A program made the translations under genes and the position numbers. The notes below the pieces were generated by a model. The model was given only the letters and a program-made list of their open reading frames with translations. It was not told the DNA's origin and made no database searches. Positions 45,677 to 52,473 of a DNA stretch of 64,000 nt are shown here, piece after piece. Position 1 is the stretch's first letter; each line of letters begins with the position of its first letter. The stretch is from Halostreptopolyspora alba. GTDB taxonomy: Bacteria > Actinomycetota > Actinomycetes > Streptosporangiales > Streptosporangiaceae. The stretch covers positions 1 through 64,000 of the forward strand of contig RJMB01000017.1 in assembly GCA_003725585.1 (NCBI GenBank), written 5' to 3'.

Positions 45677-45871
45677 TCAGGGAAACTCGACATCCCCGTC
45701 GTCCGGGGCGCCACCCTCGTCCCACGGTTCGAGCTCCTCTTCCCGGCTGGACCTGTCGTCATCGTCGTCCAAGGGCTGAATCTTCGCCCACGCGACGCCG
45801 ATTTCCTCCTCGAGAACGGCCGCGATCTCCCGAAACCGTTCTTCGGCGTGGTCCAGCTCGGTAGTCAGCAT
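45677..45871 (-). CDS. Small acidic protein upstream of its paralogue
   Basis: A 64-residue protein starting MLTTELDHAEERFREIAAVL, with one predicted amphipathic helix, then AWAKIQPLDDDDD and an acidic tail. GGAAGG precedes the ATG. It shares the EERFRE..LE...AK(L/I).P pattern with the next gene 37 bases downstream, so the two arose by duplication. I recognise no family and assign no function. Confidence 0.7.
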   Translation of the reverse strand: MLTTELDHAEERFREIAAVLEEEIGVAWAKIQPLDDDDDRSSREEELEPWDEGGAPDDGDVEFP

Positions 45872-46247
45872 CAGGTTCCGCTTCCTTCCCTGAGGCGGCC
45901 AATAGGGGGAGAGATCCTCCCGAGTTCGCCGGGACCGGACCGCGGGCCGTCCTCCCGCGGTGACCGGTCTCGCCGAACAAGAACCACGCTAGAGAGGGGT
46001 GCTTGCGTCGCGGTTTCATCTCACTTATGGCGAAGGCGAGGTCCTGACCCCGAGACCGAAACCGGGCGCCAAGCCGCCCGCGAAGTTTATGACACCGTGA
46101 TTTTCTCCCACTCACCACCCCCACACCACCCTTTCCCCACGACCAGCCGGATCCGGCCACCGGTAGGCCGGCAGGACAGAGCTCGGGGCGTTCTTGCCCG
46201 ATCGGCTACGGTCGACTCGGACGAAGCGAACAGTCCTGGGAGGCTCG
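45872..46247. other. Divergent promoter region between the small acidic proteins and the Nudix gene
   Basis: No gene is supported. TACGGT at 46207-46212 is a possible -10 for the rightward Nudix gene. A moderately AT-richer stretch is at 46085-46140. Confidence 0.4.
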
Positions 46248-47174
46248 ATGAGCGCGGGAGACGGCAACGGCTGGGTGGTGCTGCCCGACGGCACACGGCG
46301 CTGGGGTCGCTACGGCGCGTCCGGACTCCTGTTGCACACCACCGACACGGACGGGTCCGGCCACGTGCTGCTACAGCATCGGGCGTGGTGGAGCCACCAG
46401 GGCGACACATGGGGCATGCCGGGTGGGGCCATCGACAGTTCGGAGTCCGCCGTGCAGGCCGCGTTGCGCGAGTTCGGCGAGGAGGTCGAGGGGGACCTCG
46501 GGGAGATCGCGCTGAACGGTGTCCACCGGCAGGACCACGAGGTCTGGACCTACGACACGGTGCTGGCGCGTTCGGTCGAGCGTAGGGCGTTCGTCCCCGG
46601 CAACAGCGAGAGCGCCGACATCCGTTGGGTCCCCGTTGACGAGGTCCCCGATCTCCGCCTGCTTCCCGCGTTCGGGGCCATCTGGCCCGAAATCCGCGAG
46701 GCGCTCACCCAACGGTTCGAGGTCGTCGTGGACGCCGATTCCGTGACCGATCCTTCCGTGACCGATCCACCCCTCGGCGCCACCGACCCCGTGGCACACG
46801 TGGACGACGCGGAGCGCACCACGCGGCTACGCGACACGCTGGCCGCGCTCGCGGTGGAGGGGGTCGGCGCGGCCACGCTTCCCGCCGGACTCCGGCTGGT
46901 CGAGCTGCACCGGTGGTTCCCCAGGATCGTTCTCGTCACAGGTGACGGATCTCCCGGCCCACCCCCGATTCGAGGCGTCGAGGTCGTCCCGGCGAGCGGC
47001 AGCGCCGCGGACCGGATCGCCGAGATCTCCCGCGAACGCCGCGACTCGCCCGACACGCTCGTTGTCACCGCACGTCCCGAGGTGCGCGAACGGCTCGCAG
47101 CCAGCGGGGCCAGCATGGCACCCCCCGAATGGCTGCACGCCGCGCTTGGGCCCACCCGAGCCGCGCTCCGCTGA
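46248..47174 (+). CDS. Nudix hydrolase fused to a NYN/YacP-like C-terminal region
   Basis: A 308-residue protein. Residues 1-165 are a Nudix domain; the box begins at Gly60, with Glu66 and REFGEE at 74-79, but the consensus Gly after EE is displaced by one residue (EEVEG). A VTDP-repeat linker follows at about 165-185. Residues 200-308 (RIVLVTGDGS, DTLVVTARPEVRERLAASGA, PPEWLHAAL) resemble a YacP/NYN nuclease core by eye. The fusion suggests nucleotide or RNA turnover. GGGAGG precedes the ATG. Confidence 0.75.
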   Translation: MSAGDGNGWVVLPDGTRRWGRYGASGLLLHTTDTDGSGHVLLQHRAWWSHQGDTWGMPGGAIDSSESAVQAALREFGEEVEGDLGEIALNGVHRQDHEVWTYDTVLARSVERRAFVPGNSESADIRWVPVDEVPDLRLLPAFGAIWPEIREALTQRFEVVVDADSVTDPSVTDPPLGATDPVAHVDDAERTTRLRDTLAALAVEGVGAATLPAGLRLVELHRWFPRIVLVTGDGSPGPPPIRGVEVVPASGSAADRIAEISRERRDSPDTLVVTARPEVRERLAASGASMAPPEWLHAALGPTRAALR

Positions 47175-47519
47175 CACAACACCGGCCGTGGCCACCCACA
47201 CGGCCAACCGGGGCGAGCGTCCATCGTTCACGGCCTCTGAGCGCCGTAGGACCCCACGCATTACGATGGAGACACGTGGCAAGGACGGTGGAAGTCGAGA
47301 CTCATCCCGCGGGGCCGTTTCGGGCACTCGGCAGCGGGCATGTTCGTTGGTCCATTCGAGACGACTCGCGATCGGTCCACCGATTTCGGGTGCCGGATCG
47401 CGAGATCAGGGGTAAGTCAGGGGCGTGCCCCGATGTACGTGCGCTGTTCGGTAGGCATCCTTAAGACTTGAGAGGCTGGGCGGCACCAGCCATGAACCAG
47501 CCAGATTAGAGGAGCTGAC
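47175..47519. other. Intergenic region with no supported gene
   Basis: Open frames here lack start signals. It should hold the promoter of the small membrane protein; I see no strong repeat or hairpin. Confidence 0.35.
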
Positions 47520-47939
47520 ATGACGCTGGAGCGCGGAAACTCGATGATGCCCGTGCACGCGGCGATGATGATGTGGCCCACGAGCGTCGCCACCGGCGCG
47601 GGGGTGGTTGCCGGAGGGCTCACATTCCTCTCGGCCCTACTCTCCGGATCGATCGCCATAGCCTCACCGATCGGCTGGGCGATCTTCGCGTTCGCCGTGG
47701 GGGGTGGCGCGGCCGCGCTGCTCGGCAGCAAGGGCGACCGGCGCGCGCGGCGTTGGGCCGGAAAGTACCCGTGGCGCTGGGCCAGCGGCCCGGCGGTCCT
47801 CGCCGGGCTGGGCATCGGTGTCGTGCAGATCTTCGGAATGGGCTTCTTCGGCGGCATCGTCGCTGGTGTGGCGACAGGCGCGGTGATCTGGGTCATCCTG
47901 GGGCTGATCGCCTCGATCGCGGGGAACAAGAACTCCTAG
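47520..47939 (+). CDS. Four-helix membrane protein of unknown function
   Basis: A 139-residue protein with hydrophobic helices at about 20-42, 45-65, 88-108 and 110-132, many small residues (Gly, Ala) and a basic cytoplasmic loop at 68-85 (KGDRRARRWAGKYPWRW). AGGAG lies a few bases before the ATG. I do not recognise a family. The next gene on the strand, a DUF2786 protein, starts 83 bases later. Confidence 0.75.
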   Translation: MTLERGNSMMPVHAAMMMWPTSVATGAGVVAGGLTFLSALLSGSIAIASPIGWAIFAFAVGGGAAALLGSKGDRRARRWAGKYPWRWASGPAVLAGLGIGVVQIFGMGFFGGIVAGVATGAVIWVILGLIASIAGNKNS

Positions 47940-48022
47940 GTCCGGCGTTTCAGGATGGGTCTACGATTGCTAGGGCCCATTTCATCCGGACAGCCGCACC
48001 ACGGGGGACAACCAAGCGCTCT

Positions 48023-48868
48023 ATGTCATCAACTGAAGCTCGTCAGAAGATGGTCGAGCGGGTCCGAGGGCTCCTCCGCCAGGCAGAGGATCCCTCGGTA
48101 ACCGACGCCGAGAGTCAGGCGTTCACCGCGAAGGCCGCCGAACTCATGACGCGGCACGCCATCGCCGAGGCTGAGGCTCGAGCGCAGCGAGGCGAGGAAG
48201 CCGAGTCCGTCACACGCATGGACTTCCCGGTGTCCGGGGTCGGCGGGCACGGAAAGGCCCGCGTCAAAGCACTGGCCGGAATCGCCGCCGCCTACGGCTG
48301 CCAGTCGGCGGTTCGCGGCAACACCTCCGCCAACACCGAACGTACGCTGATCATCGTGGGGACGGTGTCCGCGCTCGACTCGTTGCAGGTGCTGCTGCCG
48401 TCGATCTCGATGCAGATGGAGTCGTCCGCGCGGCTCACCGCGCGCAACCACGTGTCCGACCTGCGTGAGCTACGCAACTACGACCGCTCGACTCTGGCCA
48501 CCGAACGCAACCGGTTCTACCGCAGTTTCATCCGGGCCTACGGCTACGCGGTCGCCGAACGCATCCGCGAGTTCCGCGCCCGACTGCGGGAGGAGCCGTC
48601 CCAGGCGGAGACCAGTGGTGGCTCGGAGGGCGCCACCGCGGAGAGCAGCACAACGCGCAGCGGGGCCGAGCTCGTGCTCCGCGACGACGTCGACCGGGTG
48701 CAGGAGGACTTCCAGCGCCGGTTCCCGCAACTACCGCCCACCCGCCCGGAACGAACGCACCACCGCGCTGGTGCGCGTGCCGGGTACATCCGGGGACGGC
48801 GCGCGGAGCTGGGGGTGGAGACCAGCGTGGGTCAGGGCGGAACGCACTCGCTCGGTGAGGGTGACTGA
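48023..48868 (+). CDS. DUF2786 domain protein
   Basis: A 281-residue soluble protein. The N-terminal 45 residues (RVRGLLRQAED, ESQAFTAKAAELMTRHAI) are the DUF2786 helical domain, and the middle has a conserved-looking GTVSALDSLQVLLPSI. The C-terminus is a Ser/Glu-rich linker and a basic helix. The function is unknown; related phage and bacterial proteins are suspected to act on nucleic acids or proteins. The ribosome binding site is weak. It directly precedes the DnaA-box cluster. Confidence 0.78.
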   Translation: MSSTEARQKMVERVRGLLRQAEDPSVTDAESQAFTAKAAELMTRHAIAEAEARAQRGEEAESVTRMDFPVSGVGGHGKARVKALAGIAAAYGCQSAVRGNTSANTERTLIIVGTVSALDSLQVLLPSISMQMESSARLTARNHVSDLRELRNYDRSTLATERNRFYRSFIRAYGYAVAERIREFRARLREEPSQAETSGGSEGATAESSTTRSGAELVLRDDVDRVQEDFQRRFPQLPPTRPERTHHRAGARAGYIRGRRAELGVETSVGQGGTHSLGEGD

Positions 48869-48922
48869 ACTTCCCACGCGCGGTAACAAAACTCGGTTCC
48901 GGGCTTACCGGTCCTCACTCGT

Positions 48923-49020
48923 TTTCCCACAACACTCGGACATAGCTTGTGGAAAAACGTGTGGACAAGCACGAGAAATTATCAACAGAGACCAAACGAC
49001 CCACAACCCCTTGTGGATAA
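48923..49020. promoter_or_regulatory. Cluster of five DnaA boxes
   Basis: Within 98 bases lie TTTCCCACA (48923-48931, two mismatches), TTTTCCACA (minus, 48948-48956, one mismatch), TTGTCCACA (minus, 48960-48968, the Streptomyces consensus), TTATCAACA (48979-48987, one mismatch) and TTATCCACA (minus, 49012-49020, perfect E. coli consensus). The stretch is AT-rich for this genome. No dnaA, recF or gyrB is nearby, so it is not the usual oriC. A DnaA titration site like the extra clusters known in Streptomyces, or a DnaA-controlled promoter, is more likely. Confidence 0.75.
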
Positions 49021-49254
49021 ACATCTTTTCGTGTCCGGATTCGGCCAGCCGCGTCCCGTGCGGCCGGCACCCGTTCGGAGGTCTTCCCCACCCCCACGAC
49101 CGGGCCATCTGAGGCGTATCCCCGTGATGTGAGCGGGGAAGCGCCTCCCGGTTATGGCGCCATTCACAGAAACGATCGCTTCCGAGTGACCCAGCTCACT
49201 AGAGTGGGGAGGGTGAGAGGTGTCACCCCTTCCCCGCACAGGAAGTGACGAGGA

Positions 49255-49680
49255 ATGTCCGTAACCACACTCCTGAGGTCGTTTCACGGTTGTAAGACAG
49301 CCCTGTTGACCACCTACCGCAGCGACGGCGTGCGGTGCGTCAACACTCCCATCAGCATCGTCGTCGACGGCTCGCGCGTTCTGTTCCGCACCTGGGAGGA
49401 CTCGGGGAAGGCCAAGCGGTTGCGACAGTGCCCCGAGGCCGACCTTCGCCCGTCCACGTTCCGGGGGGAGCCACTCGGTAAGCCGACGCGTGGCCATGTT
49501 CGGTTGCTCGAGAGCGAGGAATCCCGGCACGCCGCCCGCCTGCTCGGTCGCCGTCATCCGGTGCTGCAGCGCTGGGCCGTGCCGATCTCGCACCGCCTGA
49601 TGCGCCACCAGACCTTGCACTACGAGTTCGTGCCCTACGACGGCGGCGAGGTCGAGAGCCTCGAGGGCTGGCCCGACTAG
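49255..49680 (+). CDS. PPOX-class F420-dependent oxidoreductase-like protein
   Basis: A 141-residue split-barrel flavin/deazaflavin-binding protein. TTYRSDGVRCVNTPISIVVD, then FRTWEDSGKAKRLRQCPEADL, are hallmarks of the F420-binding PPOX group. The substrate is unknown. GAGGA lies directly before the ATG, close for a ribosome binding site. Its promoter region includes the DnaA-box cluster. The end overlaps the convergent clamp gene by 4 bases. Confidence 0.82.
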   Translation: MSVTTLLRSFHGCKTALLTTYRSDGVRCVNTPISIVVDGSRVLFRTWEDSGKAKRLRQCPEADLRPSTFRGEPLGKPTRGHVRLLESEESRHAARLLGRRHPVLQRWAVPISHRLMRHQTLHYEFVPYDGGEVESLEGWPD

Positions 49681-50831
49681 GAGACCCGTAGAGGCATGAG
49701 GAGATACCGATAGTCGGAGGGCTCCCCCTCCCCACTCGGCACGCTGGAGATGACCGCGGGTTTGGTCGGTGTCGTGAGGTCGAGTCGGGCGGTGTCGGTT
49801 TCGACAGCGCCGAGGCCGTCGAGGAAGAACTCGGGCGCGAACGCGATCCGCATCTCGTCGCCCTCGTAGGAGACCTCGAGCACCTCCCGGGCTTGGGCGT
49901 CGTCGCCCGAACCCGCCTCGAGCAGCACCTCCCTCCCCGAGAACGACAGACGCAGCGGGGAGTTGCGGTCGGCGACGAGCGCGACCCGTTTGACCGCCTC
50001 CACCAGCGCCGCCCTGGGCACCGTGGCGCGTGCGGCGAACTCGGCGGGGAACCGGGACTCGTACGTGACGAACTCGCCGTCGATCAGCCGGGTGGTCACG
50101 CGTCGCCCGTTGTTCTCGAACCCGATCATGCCCTCACCACCCGACCGGCCGCCGCCGGCCCCCTTCGGCGCGGTGGCCAACGCGATGCCGACGTTGGACC
50201 CCGAGACGACCGAACGCGCGATCTCGGCGAGCGTGCGCGCGGGAACCAGCGCGGAGGTCACGAGGTCCGGGTACTCGGGACGCCACCACAGGTCGCGAAC
50301 GGCGATCCGGTAGCGGTCGGTCGCGGCCAGGCTCAGCGAGTCACCGGAGAACGACAGGTACACCCCGGTGAGCATGGGCAGCGTGTCGTCACGGCTCGCG
50401 GCGGGGGTCACCTGCCGCACCGCGGTCGTGAACGCGTCGGCGGGCAGGGACCCCGTGGTTCCCGGCATCTCCGGCAGGGTCGGGTAGTCCTCGATCGGCA
50501 GGGGCAGCAGTGTGAAACGGGCGCTGCCGCAGGTGACGAGGACCCGTGCGCTGTCGGCGGAGATGTCCACAGGGTGTGACGGGAGGGTGCGTACGATCTC
50601 GGCGAGCAGCCGACCGGAGACCAGAACCGCTCCGGACCCGGCCACCTCGGCCTCGACCTCGGCTCGGGCGGAGACCTCGTAGTCGAAACCGGACAGCCGC
50701 AGCTGGCTGGACCCCTCGGACAGCTCCAACCGCATCCCGGCGAGCACCGGAACGGCGGGGCGTGCGGGCAGTGCCCGAGCCGTCCAGGACACGGCCTCCG
50801 CGAAAGCGTCACGATCTACCCGGAACCGCAC
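49677..50831 (-). CDS. DNA polymerase III beta sliding clamp (probable second copy)
   Basis: A 384-residue protein with all three clamp domains. FRVDRDAFAEAVSWTARALP starts domain 1, FDYEVSARAEVEAE and SGRLLAEIVRTLP follow, and the C-terminus ends YRYLLMPLRVS, with the hydrophobic-pocket residues of the clamp. Clamps tether polymerases and repair proteins to DNA. The GTG at 50831 follows GGGAGG by 5 bases; the open frame upstream is not clamp-like. The main dnaN of actinobacteria lies beside dnaA at oriC, and dnaA is absent here, so I infer a paralogue. Confidence 0.88.
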   Translation of the reverse strand: MRFRVDRDAFAEAVSWTARALPARPAVPVLAGMRLELSEGSSQLRLSGFDYEVSARAEVEAEVAGSGAVLVSGRLLAEIVRTLPSHPVDISADSARVLVTCGSARFTLLPLPIEDYPTLPEMPGTTGSLPADAFTTAVRQVTPAASRDDTLPMLTGVYLSFSGDSLSLAATDRYRIAVRDLWWRPEYPDLVTSALVPARTLAEIARSVVSGSNVGIALATAPKGAGGGRSGGEGMIGFENNGRRVTTRLIDGEFVTYESRFPAEFAARATVPRAALVEAVKRVALVADRNSPLRLSFSGREVLLEAGSGDDAQAREVLEVSYEGDEMRIAFAPEFFLDGLGAVETDTARLDLTTPTKPAVISSVPSGEGEPSDYRYLLMPLRVS

Positions 50832-50965
50832 GTCGACCTCCCACCCGTGAGGGTCAGCACCACTCGATGCGGTTACCGTACCCAGCGGTAGGGACATTTC
50901 CGCGGTCCCGCTCCCAGGCGGAGCGTCTCCCGCCCCGAGCACGGCACACGGGGCAACGACGCCCC

Positions 50966-51745
50966 TCAGATCCGCTCCGGCGGGATCTCCTCGTACCTCT
51001 CGCGCAGGCGGTCGAACACCGCATGGTCAGCGGGGAACTCGACATCGTCGATGCCAACGACCGGTCGCACACCCACCGTCGTGCTCGTCGCGAAGGCCGC
51101 CCTCATGTTCCCGAGATCGGCGAGGTTGACCGGGGCGGTCACGCACTCGTGGTACGCCTCCCGCAGCAGACGCATGGTGACACCGGGCAGCACCTCCGCG
51201 TTGGGCCACACCACCCGTTCTCCGTCGAAGAACCCGATGTTCCAGGTGGGACCTTCGGAGATGAACGACGCGCCGTCGGTGAAGACGGCGTCGTCGAACC
51301 CGGCCTCCTGGGCGCCACGCCGACGCATGACCGCGCCGAACAGTCCGACGTGCTTGACCGACGGAATGTCGCGCACGTACTCGGCCGACCGGACACGGAT
51401 GGGGTCCGGCGGCCACGAACCCGCCGGGCGGGTGGTGACGAGCACCCGGGGGTGGGCCACCGCACCGGGGGCCCCGACCCCGAGCGCGGGGTCGAAGACG
51501 GTCACCCGCACGACGAAGGAATCCAGCCGCTCACCCACCGCGTGGCGCACGTACGCGCGCACCCGATCCCGGTCGAGTTCGGCGTCGAACACCTCGCGGC
51601 AGTCGCCCACCAACCGGTCCAGATGGTGGGACAGCCCTCGAACGTGTCGGTCGTCAACGCGCATCGACGTGAAATGGCCATAGTTCACCAGCGCGAGTGC
51701 CTGAAGCTGCTCGGACGTCACGGCAACGCCGTCGAGTTCCGCCAT
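50966..51745 (-). CDS. Class IV aminotransferase (PLP-dependent)
   Basis: A 259-residue fold-type IV PLP enzyme, related to branched-chain aminotransferase and aminodeoxychorismate lyase. Lys131 in SVKHVG is the expected PLP lysine, and TDGASFISEGPTWNIGF is the typical cofactor loop (E-x-x-x-x-N). The precise substrate is unclear. The start at 51745 has only a weak ribosome binding site. It lies upstream of the sliding clamp gene on the same strand, separated by 134 bases. Confidence 0.85.
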   Translation of the reverse strand: MAELDGVAVTSEQLQALALVNYGHFTSMRVDDRHVRGLSHHLDRLVGDCREVFDAELDRDRVRAYVRHAVGERLDSFVVRVTVFDPALGVGAPGAVAHPRVLVTTRPAGSWPPDPIRVRSAEYVRDIPSVKHVGLFGAVMRRRGAQEAGFDDAVFTDGASFISEGPTWNIGFFDGERVVWPNAEVLPGVTMRLLREAYHECVTAPVNLADLGNMRAAFATSTTVGVRPVVGIDDVEFPADHAVFDRLRERYEEIPPERI

Positions 51746-52259
51746 GCCACCAGTCTGGCAGCCGAGGTGTCGGGCTCGTCAGCCAGCGACGCGAAGTCGG
51801 CGGTGCCGCTCACCGCTCCGCGTCAGCTACTCGGCTCCGTCGAGAGTCCCCCGCTCGCGCACGTGGCGTTCGGTTCCGTCGAACAGTCGCCGCGGCCCGA
51901 GCCGATTCGCCCCGGCCGGCCCGCTCGAATTCGTCACCCGGCGTTCGTTCCCGGGTCCTCGGCGCTTCGCCTCTCCGGAACCCCGCCAGAGTGGGGTGCT
52001 CCACGGCGTCGAACACCCCCTGGCCCAGTATCCCGGCCAATCGGGAGACGGGACCGTACGGGTAACGACCACCCGCGCGGTCCGGACGATGACGAGAACG
52101 ACACGTGACTCCAATGCCCAACAGCGGGGATTCCGAATTCCGGGGTTCCCGCTTCGCGTGTGTCGTGACCAGCGCGTTCAGGCGGGTGAGCCGTTCCGCT
52201 TACGTTCCGCGAACACCCGCGCGGGCCTGCCTCCACTGGCCGACGCCCCCGGACACGAC
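51746..52259. other. Intergenic region between the aminotransferase and tRNA-Ser
   Basis: Frames here are arginine- and serine-rich shadows of low confidence. No repeat, integrase remnant or attachment sequence was found despite the adjacent tRNA. Confidence 0.4.
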
Positions 52260-52304
52260 GAAGCCCCCGCCGACCGGACGATTACCCTGACCAACGGGGG
52301 CTTC
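52260..52304 (-). terminator. Possible terminator after tRNA-Ser
   Basis: Arms GAAGCCCCCG and CGGGGGCTTC pair perfectly over 10 bp, but the loop is 25 bases, so it is a weak call. Confidence 0.5.
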
Positions 52305-52315
52305 GAGGTCGCGTG

Positions 52316-52402
52316 CGGAGGGTGTGGGATTCGAACCCACGAGGCCCCGGAGGACCTAGCGGTTTTCAAGACCGCCGCACTCGGCCGCTATGCGAACCCT
52401 CC
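52316..52402 (-). tRNA. tRNA-Ser (anticodon UGA)
   Basis: The minus strand gives acceptor GGAGGGT/ACCCTCC with discriminator G, anticodon stem GCGGT/ACCGC, loop CTTGAAA (anticodon TGA), a long variable arm (AGGTCCTCCGGGGCCT) and T arm GGGTTCGAATCCC. The 87-base size and long variable arm are class II, as for Ser. CCA is not encoded. Confidence 0.96.
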
Positions 52403-52473
52403 TGGTGGCGCACCGCGCCGAGCCCGATGGTAGCTCACCTGGCGCACCGACCGGGCCGGTCGGGGAGCGCGTC

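Noticed and set aside
48869..49254. Possible chromosomal origin oriC
   Set aside because: DnaA boxes are present, but there are only five and dnaA, recF, gyrB and rpmH are absent; called a DnaA-box cluster instead.
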